Notes: generated from the letters alone by a model not told the origin. A DNA stretch of 64,000 nucleotides from an uncultured Gammaproteobacteria bacterium (GCA_958295465.1 OY282353.1:1550001-1614000); one strand, 5' to 3'. Counted from the first letter of the stretch, positions 21,639 to 31,047 are shown. Translations and numbers: made by a program.

Positions 21639-22745
21639 ATGAAATCCGCATGCACAAGGAGCCACTGCTGCCTGGCCGCCGCTGTCGCGGTGCTCGTGTC
21701 CGTGTCCGTCCATGCCGAGGGTGTCCTGAACGTCTACAACTGGGGCGAGTACATCGCCGAAGACACGATCGCCAACTTCGAGCAGGAATTCGACGTCAAG
21801 GTCACCTACGACAATTACGATTCGGTCGAAACCGCCCACGCAAAGCTGCTCGCCGGCGGTTCCGGCTACGACGTGGTGCTTCATGCCGGCAGCAACTCCG
21901 CGCAACTGATTCCGACCGGCATCCTGCAGGAGCTGGACAGATCCCGGTTGCCCAACTTCAGCCATATTCGACCCGACATCATGGAGCAGTTGTCGAGCAT
22001 ATGGGACCCGGGCAACAAGTACGTCGTTCCGTACACGTGGGGCACGCACGGGGTCACCTACAACGAGGCGCTGGTCAGGGCGACACATCCGGAGGCGCCC
22101 ATCGGATCGATGGAGATGGTGCTGAATCCAGAGCACATGGAGAAATTGTCGAAATGCGGAGTGGCGTTTCTCGATTCCCCGGACGACATCATGGGGATCG
22201 CCATGGCGCATATGGGCCTGGATCCGAATTCGACCAGTCCGGCCGATTACAAGGAAGCCGGAAAGATGCTGAAGCAGATCCGTCCTTACATCAAGACGTT
22301 CGACAATTACGCATACCAGCGGATGCCGGAAAGGGAATTCTGCGTCGCGATCACCTGGGGACCCGACGGCCTGCTGGCGATGTCGCAGGCGGCGGAGGCT
22401 GAAACCGGGGTGGTGCTCGACTTCTTCCTGCCGGAAGGCAAACAGAAGTCGAACCTCTGGGTCGACGGCTGGATCATTCCGAAGGACGCGAAGAACGTGG
22501 ACAACGCGCATCTGTTCCTGAACTACATGATGCGCCCGCAAGTCGCCGCGAACGACAGCAATTTCACCTGGTACGCCACCGCCAACCAGGACGCCATTCC
22601 GTTGGTGGACGAAGAGGTTTCGGGCAATCCGGCGGCGTACCCGAAGCCTGAGCAAGTGCAACGGATGTACACCTTCATGGTGCGTCCGCCAAAGGTCGAA
22701 CGCGCCAAGAACCGCGCCTGGACCAACTTCAAATCCGGCCGTTAG
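21639..22745 (+). CDS. potF: Putrescine/polyamine-binding periplasmic protein
   Basis: Captures polyamines for PotGHI. The 368-residue precursor has a signal peptide ending ...SVSVHA-EG and the PotD/PotF pattern: LNVYNWGEYIAEDTIANFE, YDVVLHAGSNSAQLI, YVVPYTWGTHGVTYNE and LWVDGWIIPKDAKN. Lys/Asp/Trp residues of the ligand pocket are in the expected positions. An AGGGTGATGAA ribosome region precedes the ATG. First gene of potFGHI. Confidence 0.92.
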   Translation: MKSACTRSHCCLAAAVAVLVSVSVHAEGVLNVYNWGEYIAEDTIANFEQEFDVKVTYDNYDSVETAHAKLLAGGSGYDVVLHAGSNSAQLIPTGILQELDRSRLPNFSHIRPDIMEQLSSIWDPGNKYVVPYTWGTHGVTYNEALVRATHPEAPIGSMEMVLNPEHMEKLSKCGVAFLDSPDDIMGIAMAHMGLDPNSTSPADYKEAGKMLKQIRPYIKTFDNYAYQRMPEREFCVAITWGPDGLLAMSQAAEAETGVVLDFFLPEGKQKSNLWVDGWIIPKDAKNVDNAHLFLNYMMRPQVAANDSNFTWYATANQDAIPLVDEEVSGNPAAYPKPEQVQRMYTFMVRPPKVERAKNRAWTNFKSGR

Positions 22746-22763
22746 CCTCCGCCGCGAACAGGC

Positions 22764-23915
22764 ATGTCGCAGGTGAACGACGCCGCGGCCGGCCACTACG
22801 GCGACCGCCCCTGGCTGGCCCCGGGGGCGGTGCCGTTCATCCACATCCAGGGCGTCAGCAAACGTTTCGGCGATTTCGTCGCGGTCGACAACGTCGATCT
22901 CGAAATCTACAAGGGCGAGCTGTTCGCGCTGCTCGGCGGCAGCGGCTGCGGCAAGACCACCCTGCTGCGGATGCTGGCCGGGTTCGAGGAGCCCTCCTCG
23001 GGCAATATCTTCATCGATGGTGCGGACATGCGCTCGGTGCCGCCGTACGAGCGGCCGGTCAACATGATGTTCCAGTCGTACGCGCTGTTTCCGCACATGC
23101 GGGTCGAGCAGAACGTCGCGTACGGGCTGAAGCGCGACGGTGTCCCGCCCGCCGAGGTCAGGCGGCGCGTCGAAGAGATGCTGGCGATGGTCGAGCTGTC
23201 GGACTTCGCCAGGCGCAAGCCGCATCAGCTTTCCGGCGGGCAGCGCCAGCGCGTCGCCTTGGCGAGGGCGCTGGTCAAGCGGCCGAAGGTGCTGCTGCTT
23301 GATGAGCCGCTGGCGGCGCTGGACAAGCGCCTGCGCGAGCAGACGCAGTTCGAGCTGATGAACATCCAGGACAAGCTCGGCGTCACCTTCATCGTCGTCA
23401 CCCACGACCAGGAGGAGGCGATGACCCTGTCGACGCGGATCGCGGTGATGGACGCCGGGCGGTTCGTGCAGATCGGCACGCCGACGGAAATCTACGAATA
23501 TCCGCAGACGCGCTTTACCGCGAGCTTCATCGGCACGATCAACATGTTCGAGGGCACGGTGGTGCGCGATGGCGGCGGGCTGGCGCTGGATTGTGCGGAC
23601 CTGCCCATGCGCCTGGCCTTGCCGGAGCATTTCGACGGCGGCGAGGGGCAGCAGATCACGCTGGCGGTGCGGCCCGAAAAAATCCGCATGTCCAAGACGC
23701 AGGATGCGGGCGGCGGCGCCGTGGTCTCCCTGCCGGGCAAGGTGCGGGACCTGGCGTACATGGGCAACCTGTCCATCTACCGGGTCGAAGTCGGCAAGGC
23801 CGTGGTCCAGATCACCGCGCCCAACCAGCGCCGGCTCGACCAGCGGGAGATCACCTGGGACGATGAAGTCCATGTCGGTTGGGACACCGCCAGCGCGCTG
23901 GCGCTGACCGAATGA
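22764..23915 (+). CDS. potG: Polyamine ABC transporter ATP-binding protein
   Basis: 383 aa. Walker A LLGGSGCGKTTLLRML, Q-loop MMFQSYALFPHMRV, signature [16 protein letters not shown], Walker B VLLLDEPLAALD and H-loop IVVTHDQEEAMTLS are intact; a TOBE domain forms the C-terminus. It starts 18 bp after potF and its TGA overlaps the potH ATG, so the operon is translationally coupled. Confidence 0.94.
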   Translation: MSQVNDAAAGHYGDRPWLAPGAVPFIHIQGVSKRFGDFVAVDNVDLEIYKGELFALLGGSGCGKTTLLRMLAGFEEPSSGNIFIDGADMRSVPPYERPVNMMFQSYALFPHMRVEQNVAYGLKRDGVPPAEVRRRVEEMLAMVELSDFARRKPHQLSGGQRQRVALARALVKRPKVLLLDEPLAALDKRLREQTQFELMNIQDKLGVTFIVVTHDQEEAMTLSTRIAVMDAGRFVQIGTPTEIYEYPQTRFTASFIGTINMFEGTVVRDGGGLALDCADLPMRLALPEHFDGGEGQQITLAVRPEKIRMSKTQDAGGGAVVSLPGKVRDLAYMGNLSIYRVEVGKAVVQITAPNQRRLDQREITWDDEVHVGWDTASALALTE

Positions 23916-24826
23916 CGCGCGGGCTGCAAACGGCGCTCGCGCGGCTGCAGGGCGGCTGGCAGTCGGTGGTGGTGCTCGTGCCGTATTTCTGGCTGCTGCT
24001 GTTCTTCCTCGTGCCGTTCTTCATCGTCCTCAAAATCAGCCTGGCGGAGCGGATCATCGCCAGCCCGCCGTTCTCGCCGCTGTTTCAATGGGCCGAAGAC
24101 GGCGCGCTGACGATGCGTCTGCTGTTCGACAACTTCGTCTGGCTCTGGGAAGACGAGCTGTACGTCGAGACGTACCTGAACTCGCTCAGGATCTCGATCG
24201 TTTCCACGATACTCTGCCTGCTCATCGGTTACCCGATCGCCTACGGCATCTCCCGCGCACGCCCCACGGCGCGGACGATCCTGCTGCTGATGGTCATCCT
24301 GCCGTTCTGGACGTCGTTCCTGCTGCGCGTCTATGCGTGGATCGGGTTGCTCGCCGACCAGGGCACGATCAACAACCTGCTGATCTTTCTTGGCGTCATC
24401 GACTCGCCGATTCGCCTGCTGTACTCGGAATTCGCGGTGTACGTCGGCATCGTCTACACCTACGTACCGTTCATGATTCTTCCTCTGTACGCGAACATGG
24501 AGAAGCTGGACCTGTCGCTGCACGAGGCCGCGGCCGACCTGGGCGCCCGCCCGCTGACGACGTTCTTCACCGTCACCTTGCCGATGACCCTCCCGGGCAT
24601 CATCGCGGGCAGCCTGCTGGTGTTCATTCCCGCGACCGGCGAGTTCGTGATACCGGACCTCCTCGGAGGCGGCAACGTGCTGATGATCGGGAACGTGCTC
24701 TACGGCGAATTCAACGCCAACCACGACTGGCCGGTGGCGGCGGCGGTGGCGGTGGCGCTGCTGGTGGTGCTGGTCGTGCCGATGATGATCTACCAGCGCG
24801 TGCAGGCGAGAGAGTCAGGGATCTGA
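23912..24826 (+). CDS. potH: Polyamine ABC transporter permease
   Basis: 304-residue membrane protein with six helices. It has the N-terminal VVVLVPYFWLLLFFLVPFFI helix and the EAA loop LSLHEAAADLGARPLTTFF used to dock the ATPase, plus PATGEFVIPDLLGG, typical of PotH. The start ATG overlaps the potG stop (ATGA); the longer frame upstream lies within potG. Confidence 0.94.
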   Translation: MTRGLQTALARLQGGWQSVVVLVPYFWLLLFFLVPFFIVLKISLAERIIASPPFSPLFQWAEDGALTMRLLFDNFVWLWEDELYVETYLNSLRISIVSTILCLLIGYPIAYGISRARPTARTILLLMVILPFWTSFLLRVYAWIGLLADQGTINNLLIFLGVIDSPIRLLYSEFAVYVGIVYTYVPFMILPLYANMEKLDLSLHEAAADLGARPLTTFFTVTLPMTLPGIIAGSLLVFIPATGEFVIPDLLGGGNVLMIGNVLYGEFNANHDWPVAAAVAVALLVVLVVPMMIYQRVQARESGI

Positions 24827-24829
24827 TCG

Positions 24830-25663
24830 ATGCGGAAGCAACGCTCGACGTTCCTGTTCTCGGCGCTGTGCTTCGGCATGGCGTTCCTGTACGTCCCGAT
24901 CTTTCTGATGATCTTCTACTCGTTCAACTACTCGAAGCTGGTGCCGGTATGGGGCGGGTTCTCCACCCGCTGGTACGGAGTCCTGTTTCAGAGCGAAGAA
25001 GTCTGGGACGCGCTGGCGCTGAGCCTGCAAATCGCGGTGGTCAACGCGACATTCGCGACCCTGATCGGCACGATGGCGGCGCTGGCGCTGGTCCGTTTCG
25101 GCAATTTTCGCGGGCGCATGCTGTTTTCCGGCATGATCACCGCCCCGCTGGTGATGCCCGAAGTGATCACCGGCCTGTCGCTGCTGCTGCTCTTCATCAC
25201 GCTCGAAGGGATCATCGGCTGGCCGTCGGAACGCGGCTTCACGACGATCACGATCGCGCACATCACGTTTTCGATGGCTTTCGTCGCGGTCATCATTCAA
25301 GGCCGGCTGGCCGGCATGGGGCAGGAGCTCGAGGAGGCCGCGCAGGATCTCGGCGCAAAGCCGTTCCGGGTGTTGTTCGACGTCACCCTGCCGCGCCTGG
25401 CGCCGGGGATGCTCGCCGGCTGGCTGCTGTCGTTCACCCTGTCTCTGGACGACCTGATCATCGCCAGCTTCGTCTCCGGGCCGGGTGCGACGACCCTTCC
25501 GATACTGATCTACTCGCGCGTGCGTCTCGGACTTCGCCCGGACATCAACGCGCTGGCGACGATCATGGTGCTGGCGGTCGCGATCGGCGTGATCGTCGCC
25601 GGATGGTTGCTGTTCCGCCAGCAGAAGCAGCGCACGCGAGAGATGCAGATGGCCGGCAAGTAA
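24830..25663 (+). CDS. potI: Polyamine ABC transporter permease
   Basis: 277-residue membrane protein, partner of PotH. Motifs: FYSFNYSKLVPVWGGFSTRWY after the first helix, MPEVITGLSLLLLF, the EAA loop LEEAAQDLGAKPFRVLFDVTL, and SLDDLIIASFVSGPGATTLP. It starts 3 bp after potH and ends the operon. The aminotransferase gene converges on it 36 bp later. Confidence 0.94.
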   Translation: MRKQRSTFLFSALCFGMAFLYVPIFLMIFYSFNYSKLVPVWGGFSTRWYGVLFQSEEVWDALALSLQIAVVNATFATLIGTMAALALVRFGNFRGRMLFSGMITAPLVMPEVITGLSLLLLFITLEGIIGWPSERGFTTITIAHITFSMAFVAVIIQGRLAGMGQELEEAAQDLGAKPFRVLFDVTLPRLAPGMLAGWLLSFTLSLDDLIIASFVSGPGATTLPILIYSRVRLGLRPDINALATIMVLAVAIGVIVAGWLLFRQQKQRTREMQMAGK

Positions 25664-25699
25664 CGATCGCAACGTTGCGGGTGGTGGGGCCGCACCCGG

Positions 25700-27109
25700 C
25701 TACGCGGCCGCGGGTGCGATTCCCTCGCGCTCCAGATCGGCGATGACCGCTTCGATGGATTCCCCGAGGATGGCGACGATCCGGTCGATGTCGTCCGTGT
25801 CCAGGATGAGCGCCGGAGACAGGACGCACAGGTTGCCGATGGGCCGGACGATCAGTCCCCGTGCCTGCGCCTGATCGTCGACCCGCTTGCCGATCGCGAT
25901 CGCTTCCGGGAACGGCTCCTTCGTCTCCCGGTCCCGCACCAGCTCGACGCAGAGCATGAAGTGGCTGCCGCGCACGTCTCCCACGATCGGCAGCTCCCCG
26001 AGCGTCTCGAGACGTTCCAGAAAGTAGGGTCCCGTCCGGCGCACCCGCCCGCAGAGGTCCTCCCGCTCCATCAGGCCGATGTTGGCGAGAGCCACCGCGC
26101 AGGCCACGGCGTGGCCCGAATACGTGAACCCGTGCGAGAAGATGCCGCCGTCCGCCCGCGGGCGCGACAGGCCCTCGAACACCTTGTCCGAGACGATCGT
26201 CGCGCCGAGCGGCATGTAGCCCGAGGTGATCCCCTTGGCGGTCACCAGGATGTCCGGCACCACGTCGAACAGGTCCTCGCTCGCGAAGAAACGGCCCAGC
26301 CGGCCGAAGGCGGTCACCACCTCGTCGGAGACGTAGAGGACGTCGTGCGCTTCGCACGCCTGCTTCATGCGCCGGTGATAGCCCTTGGGAGCAACCAGGA
26401 CCCCGCCGGCCCCCATGATCGGCTCGGCGAAGAAGCAGGCGACGTTGTCCGCGCCCAGCTCTGCCACCGCGCGCTCGAATTCGTCCACCAGGAAATCGCA
26501 GTACTCCGCTTCACTGCCGATGCCGTCCGGCATCCGGTAGCAGTTGGCTTCCGAGACGCGATGCACGAACTCGTCGGGAAACCGGAATCCGGGCTTCTCG
26601 CCCATCTTGCCCGAGAGCGCCGAGGTCAGGAACGTGCTGCCGTGATAGGCGTTTCCGCGTGAGATGAAGATGCGTTTGGACGGCTTGCCCAGGTTGTCGA
26701 AGTAATAATGCGCGATGCGCGCCGCCGTCTCGTTGGCGGCCGAACCGCCGGTGCTGTAGAAGACGTGGTTCAGGTCGCCCGGGGCCAGCTCGGCGAGCCG
26801 GGCGGCGAGCTCCGCGGCCGGCGGGTTGCCGAGGTTGGTGAAGTAGGAGTACTGGGGCAGGGCGCCGAGCTGATCCGTTGCCGCCTCGATCAGCTCCCGG
26901 CGGCCGAAGCCGACGTTGGCGAACCACAGCCCGCCGATGCCGTCGATGAACCTGTTCCCCTCGGCGTCCCATACGTACGCTCCCTCGCCGCGCACCATGA
27001 TGGTGGAGCCGCTCCGGGTCCACTCGGCGAAGTCCGTCCACGGATGGATGCAGTGATCGAGATCGGCCTGGTGAAGGCCCCTGGCGTCGTAGTTCTTCAG
27101 TGCTGGCAT
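25700..27109 (-). CDS. spuC: Class III aminotransferase, probably putrescine:pyruvate type
   Basis: PLP enzyme of the omega-transaminase group. The 469-residue protein has YVWDAEGNRFIDGIGGLWFANVG, the PLP-phosphate site STGGSAANETAARIA, RGNAYHGSTFLTSALSG, the Asp motif YVSDEVVTAFGRLG and the Schiff-base lysine in ILVTAKGITSGYMPLGA. A GGAGGA site precedes the ATG at 27109. SpuC deaminates putrescine to 4-aminobutanal, and the adjacent convergent potFGHI operon would supply that substrate; this context is the reason for the specific name. Other diamine or beta-alanine activities are possible. Confidence 0.8.
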   Translation of the reverse strand: MPALKNYDARGLHQADLDHCIHPWTDFAEWTRSGSTIMVRGEGAYVWDAEGNRFIDGIGGLWFANVGFGRRELIEAATDQLGALPQYSYFTNLGNPPAAELAARLAELAPGDLNHVFYSTGGSAANETAARIAHYYFDNLGKPSKRIFISRGNAYHGSTFLTSALSGKMGEKPGFRFPDEFVHRVSEANCYRMPDGIGSEAEYCDFLVDEFERAVAELGADNVACFFAEPIMGAGGVLVAPKGYHRRMKQACEAHDVLYVSDEVVTAFGRLGRFFASEDLFDVVPDILVTAKGITSGYMPLGATIVSDKVFEGLSRPRADGGIFSHGFTYSGHAVACAVALANIGLMEREDLCGRVRRTGPYFLERLETLGELPIVGDVRGSHFMLCVELVRDRETKEPFPEAIAIGKRVDDQAQARGLIVRPIGNLCVLSPALILDTDDIDRIVAILGESIEAVIADLEREGIAPAAA

Positions 27110-27412
27110 TTGTTCCTCCGGCTGGTCTCGACGGCAAGGTCGAGCGTGGCTCCGAACGTGACGCATCGCTCGGTTCTTCTGCGACGCCGGGCCGGCCGGC
27201 GGCGTTCCCGATACCCGCCATCCGTTCCCGCCTCCGCTTTCCGCATTCGCGTGCACGGTCGCGCCTGGACCGGCGTTGCGCGGGAGTCACGCCTTTTCAC
27301 GGGCGTGAGCCTGGCGGAGACGACGGAATACGCGCGGGACGCGCCTCCGTCCTTCCCGCGGACGCGGAAATCGGGAAGTCGCGGCAGGTTCCGTGTCGTT
27401 CCGTCCGAGGCA
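27110..27412. other. Intergenic spacer, no gene seen
   Basis: About 300 bp between the VOC gene and the aminotransferase, both leftward. It must contain the aminotransferase promoter, but no convincing -35/-10 pair was identified. A short hairpin (CACGCC...GGGCGTG) lies around 27290-27310 without a T-run. Confidence 0.4.
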
Positions 27413-27850
27413 TCACGGACAGGGGGGCGCCTGCCGTCCCGGGGCGCCGCCCTTCAGCTCGACCACGTTGCCCTCGGGGTCGGCGATGTAGACGGACGGG
27501 CCGTGTCCGTCGGCTCCGTAGCGGGTTTCGGGCGGCTCGAACGCGATGCGGTTTGCCCGGAGGTGGGCGGCGAGTGCGTCCCAGTCGGGATCGTCGATGC
27601 GCAGGCAGAAGTGCGCCATGTTTCCGTGCTCGGGATCCGGCGGCCGGGTGCCGCCGAGCTTGCTCCCCACCGGCACCAGATCGATCAGCGCCCGGCCCGC
27701 CCGCAACTGATGGAGCCCGAGCTCGGGGAGCGTGCGCTCGGGGGTGCAGCCGAGCACGTCGATATAGAACGCCATGGTCTCATCGAGGCGGACGCACCGC
27801 AGCACGACGTGGTCGAGTCCGACGATGCGGATTGGATGGCTTGCGTTCAT
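27413..27850 (-). CDS. VOC (glyoxalase/bleomycin-resistance) family protein
   Basis: 145-residue single VOC-domain pair. It starts NASHPIRIVGLDHVVLRC and has RALIDLVPVGSKLGG, MAHFCLRIDD and the C-terminal PSVYIADPEGNVVELKGG motif with the metal-binding Glu; metal-ligand His are in GLDHV and AHFCL. Such proteins act as lyases, dioxygenases or isomerases, and the substrate cannot be read. It follows the Rieske-like gene after 44 bp and may be the last gene of a three-gene leftward unit. Confidence 0.75.
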   Translation of the reverse strand: MNASHPIRIVGLDHVVLRCVRLDETMAFYIDVLGCTPERTLPELGLHQLRAGRALIDLVPVGSKLGGTRPPDPEHGNMAHFCLRIDDPDWDALAAHLRANRIAFEPPETRYGADGHGPSVYIADPEGNVVELKGGAPGRQAPPCP

Positions 27851-27894
27851 TGCCTCGTGGCTCGCCTCTCGCCGGCTTCCCGCCCGGGCCCCCG

Positions 27895-28635
27895 TCAGCA
27901 CTGCATGATCGTGCGCGAGTACTCCTCGATGTCCATGACCACCGAGGCCGCACCGATCCGGCGCTCGATGTCGCGGGTTTCGTGCTCCAGCGCGAGGCGG
28001 AACGCGAACTTCTCGAAGAACGCGTCGTACATCTCCCCGCCGACGGTGCCCAGCGCGGAGAGCGTCCCGGACTCGGGATCGCTTTGGAGCAGGATCGTGG
28101 CCAGGGGCTGCCTGGCCGGGCCGCCGAGCACCCGGGCGCCGCCGGCGGGGTCGTAGACGCTCTTCTCGGAGCAGCAGAAGATGACCCCGCTGGCCTCGCG
28201 CATCCGGTCGCCGGAATCACGGTAGCGCACCTTGCCGTGGCGGTAGTTGATGAAGCTCACCTCCCTGGCGGGGTGACTCATCCGGTGGGCGCAGATCGCG
28301 GCGAACGCGACCACGGAGCGGCCCTCGCCGGCGCCGCCGGGCCATAGATAGGGCTCGCCGTCCTCGGTGGAGAGTCCGGCCACGGCGGGCGCCGGGCGGC
28401 CCAGGTCGAGCAGGAAGCACGGAGTGGTCGCGTACGGGTAGTGGAAGATATAGGTGCGCCCGACCTCCAGCCCCTGCGCGGTGATCGGCACGCCGTCGTG
28501 GTCCACGAGCGTCGTGCGGTCGTAGAGCCGTGCGGTCGCGCCTTCGGCGGCGAGCAGCGCGGGGTTCGCGCCGGCCGTCACCGCCGCCGCGGCGCATAGC
28601 TTGACGAAGCAGCGTCGTTCCACCGTCCGGTTCAT
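27895..28635 (-). CDS. Tat-exported Rieske-fold protein with atypical second cluster motif
   Basis: 246 aa. The N-terminus MNRTVERRCFVKLCAAAAVTAG is a twin-arginine-type signal (ERRCFVKL plus hydrophobic run), predicting folded export. The body resembles Rieske iron-sulphur proteins: a first box ICAHRMSHP (C-x-H) and a second region GVIFCCSEKSVYDPAGG followed by RVLGGPARQPLATI, where canonical proteins read C-P-C-H-G-S. Here the position of the second His ligand is Glu-Lys, so either the ligand set differs or the cluster is lost. It sits between a CcmG-like thioredoxin gene (51 bp upstream) and a VOC gene, suggesting a shared periplasmic redox role, but no partner oxidase is visible. Confidence 0.65.
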   Translation of the reverse strand: MNRTVERRCFVKLCAAAAVTAGANPALLAAEGATARLYDRTTLVDHDGVPITAQGLEVGRTYIFHYPYATTPCFLLDLGRPAPAVAGLSTEDGEPYLWPGGAGEGRSVVAFAAICAHRMSHPAREVSFINYRHGKVRYRDSGDRMREASGVIFCCSEKSVYDPAGGARVLGGPARQPLATILLQSDPESGTLSALGTVGGEMYDAFFEKFAFRLALEHETRDIERRIGAASVVMDIEEYSRTIMQC

Positions 28636-28686
28636 CGGGGTCTCGACTCCTCGCGCGAAGGCCGCACTGTCCGATCCATCGAGGTC

Positions 28687-29265
28687 TCAGCCATTCGCGC
28701 GCAGCGCACGCACCAGAGGAAGGATGGCTTCATCGAGAACCCGTGGCGTCACCGGCCCGATGTGCTTGTACGCGATACGGCCGTTCCGGTCGACGACGAA
28801 CGTCTCGGGCACTCCGTATACGCCCCAGTCGAGCCCGACGCGGCCGTCGAGGTCGGCCCCGATCCGTGTGTACGGATCGCCGAGGGCGTCGAGCCAGGCG
28901 GCAGCGGCGTCCGGGGCGTCCTTGTAGTTGAGTCCGTGGATCGGGATTACGCCCTCGTGTTCGAGGGCCATGAGCAGGGGATGCTCGTCCCGGCAGGCGA
29001 CGCACCACGAAGCGAAGACGTTCACGAGGGTCACCTCCCCGCGCAGGTCCCGCGACGAGAGTCCGTGCTCGCGCCCCCGGACCGGACCGAGGGCGAACAC
29101 CGGGACGGGCTTGCCGATGAGCGGCGACGGCACCAGGGTCGGATCGCGGTACAGACCGGCATACAACAGCACCCCGATACCGGCGAAGATCGCGATCGGC
29201 AGCAGGTACAGCCACAAGCGGCGGGGTGCGACGGTACCGGCCGCGCCGGTAAGGGTCTCGTCCAT
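28687..29265 (-). CDS. ccmG: CcmG/DsbE-type membrane-anchored thioredoxin
   Basis: 192 aa. An N-terminal membrane anchor (LWLYLLPIAIFAGIGVLLYAG, residues about 17-37) is followed by the CcmG pattern LVPSPLIGKPVPVFAL, the active site VFASWCVACRDEHP (Cys-Val-Ala-Cys) and the cis-proline loop YGVPETFVVDRNGRI. CcmG reduces apocytochrome c or its carriers in the periplasm. No other ccm genes are here, so this is an isolated copy, perhaps dedicated to the adjacent Rieske-like protein (inference). The start MDETLTGAAG is the last ATG before the anchor. Confidence 0.85.
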   Translation of the reverse strand: MDETLTGAAGTVAPRRLWLYLLPIAIFAGIGVLLYAGLYRDPTLVPSPLIGKPVPVFALGPVRGREHGLSSRDLRGEVTLVNVFASWCVACRDEHPLLMALEHEGVIPIHGLNYKDAPDAAAAWLDALGDPYTRIGADLDGRVGLDWGVYGVPETFVVDRNGRIAYKHIGPVTPRVLDEAILPLVRALRANG

Positions 29266-29737
29266 GGTCTGGGATTCTAGCCCGCATCGGCCCGGATTCC
29301 AGTCCGCGTCGCTCATCGGCCCACCAACGCCCGGGTCCGGCCCCGTGTTTCCGATGCGGCTTCTCCCTGGAGGCCCGGCTTGCCGGCGGCGCAATTCGAC
29401 CTCCGGATCCGATCGCGCACGGGCGCTTCGTCGCGGATCGCGCTGCCGTTCGCAACGGTCCGAATCCGTCTCATGGGACACCACCCGGCAGGCGAGGGGC
29501 ACCGTCCCGGCTCCCGGTCGCTCCCACCATCGGGACCGATGGGACTCCACCCGGCAAGCGAGGGGCACCGTCCCCGATCCGCCCGGATCTCGATCGATGT
29601 CCCGCTTCGGACGCCCGCAGGCGGTCGGCTTCGGCCCGGCAGGTTATCATTCGTCACCCGAGACGTTCGGTGGATTGCCGCCGGCGGCTTCCGAAGGAGT
29701 CGTTCCCTTCCACTCATCCAGTGAGGACCATGTCACC
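29266..29737. other. Intergenic spacer with tandem repeat
   Basis: This 472-bp region between ccmG and the glutathione transferase shows no gene-like frame. It contains the two-copy repeat listed separately. No clear terminator was found. Confidence 0.45.
29473..29574. repeat. Two-copy tandem repeat, period 66 bp
   Basis: The 36-bp segments 29473-29508 and 29539-29574 (both starting ATGGGAC and ending GGGGCACCGTCCC) differ at only two positions and are 66 bp apart. Confidence 0.75.
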
Positions 29738-30373
29738 GTGATCGACCTCTACACCTGGAGTACCCCCAACGGCCGCAAGGTCTCCATCGCCCTCGAGGAG
29801 TTCGGGCTCGACTACGAGACGCACCCGGTCAACATCGGCGCGGACGAGCAGTTCCACCCCGATTACCTGAAGATCTCGCCCAACAACAAGATCCCCGCCA
29901 TCGTCGATCGCGACACCGGCCTGTCGCTGATGGAATCGGGCGCGATCCTCGTCTATCTCGCGGAGAAGACCGGGAAGTTCATGCCGCGGAGCGGGGAAGG
30001 GCGCTGGCGTGTCGTGGAGTGGCTGATGTGGCAGATGGGCGGCGTCGGTCCGATGCTCGGGCAGGTGCACCATTTCGTGAAGTTCAACCCCGGCAGCAGC
30101 GAGTACGCGGAGCGGCGCTTCCGCACCGAGGCGGATCGGCTCTACGGGGTGATGAACGATCGGCTCGCGGACCGCCCGTACCTCGCCGGGGACGAGTACA
30201 CCATCGCGGACATGGCGGCCTGGCCGTGGATCTCGCGCTACGAGTGGCAGGAGATCGACTTCGCGGACTTCCCGAACGTGAGGCGCTGGTACGTCGAGAT
30301 CGCGCAACGTCCCGCGGTGCAGCGGGGGTACCACGTGCCGAAGAAGGCGAATCCGATCCCGATCCCCGGGTGA
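29738..30373 (+). CDS. Glutathione S-transferase, Nu-class (YfcG/YghU-like)
   Basis: 211 aa. The thioredoxin-fold N-terminal domain reads DLYTWSTPNGRKVSIALEE, with the Thr-Pro-Asn of Nu-class disulfide-bond reductases, then ISPNNKIPAIVDRD and ESGAILVYLAEKTGKF (glutathione-binding Glu-Ser). The helical C-terminal domain ends with ADMAAWPWISRYEWQEID. Nu-class enzymes reduce disulfides with glutathione. The start is taken as a GTG preceded by GAGG, because no ATG fits before the first beta strand. It stands alone, facing the convergent TerC gene. Confidence 0.85.
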   Translation: MIDLYTWSTPNGRKVSIALEEFGLDYETHPVNIGADEQFHPDYLKISPNNKIPAIVDRDTGLSLMESGAILVYLAEKTGKFMPRSGEGRWRVVEWLMWQMGGVGPMLGQVHHFVKFNPGSSEYAERRFRTEADRLYGVMNDRLADRPYLAGDEYTIADMAAWPWISRYEWQEIDFADFPNVRRWYVEIAQRPAVQRGYHVPKKANPIPIPG

Positions 30374-30420
30374 GCCGTGCTTCGGAGCCCGCGGCCACCT
30401 GCGGTCACCGGTGTTGACGT

Positions 30421-31047
30421 TCACGAACCCGCGGTGACGGCGACGATCTCCTGTGCGCCCTCGACGATCATCGCCACCGCGACGTAGCAGATGACCACGA
30501 GCCCGACGTAAGCGATCCAGGGACGATGTTCGAGCTGCCGTGCGATCCACGCCGCCGCGAGCCCCATGAACGCCACCGAGAGGACGAGCCCCACCACCAG
30601 CACCCAGGTGTGGTCGCGGGCGACACCGGCGACCGCAAGCACGTTGTCGAGCGACATCGATATGTCGGCGACGACGATCTGGACGATCGCGCTACGCATG
30701 CTCTTGGGCGCTTCGGACTTTCCGGCGCCGGCGTCCGCCCCGCCGTCGGGAGCGTCCGGCGCGTTGCGCTGCGCCCTGATCTCGCGCCACAGCTTCCATG
30801 CCACCCACAGCAGGAGCAGGCCGCCGGCGAGCAGCAGCCCCACGATCTGGAGCAACTGCACCGTCACCGCCGCGAACGCGACCCGCATCAGGGTCGCGGC
30901 TGCGATGCCGATGGCGATGACCCGGGTCCGGTCCTTCGCCGGCAGGCCCGCCGCGACCATGCCGACGACGATCGCGTTGTCCCCCGCGAGCACGAGGTCG
31001 ACGATGATCACCTGGAGCAGGGCGCTCAGCTCCGCCACTGAAATCAT
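30421..31047 (-). CDS. TerC-family integral membrane protein (YjbE-like)
   Basis: 208 residues with six or seven membrane helices. The family signatures are both present: IIVDLVLAGDNAIVVGMVAAG near the N-terminus and VVADISMSLDNVLAVAGVA in the second half, each carrying the conserved Asp-Asn pair. A soluble Asp/Gly-rich loop (residues about 95-115) separates the halves. TerC proteins are implicated in metal (manganese) efflux or metalation of exported enzymes; I cannot choose. No manganese riboswitch was recognised upstream. Confidence 0.8.
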   Translation of the reverse strand: MISVAELSALLQVIIVDLVLAGDNAIVVGMVAAGLPAKDRTRVIAIGIAAATLMRVAFAAVTVQLLQIVGLLLAGGLLLLWVAWKLWREIRAQRNAPDAPDGGADAGAGKSEAPKSMRSAIVQIVVADISMSLDNVLAVAGVARDHTWVLVVGLVLSVAFMGLAAAWIARQLEHRPWIAYVGLVVICYVAVAMIVEGAQEIVAVTAGS

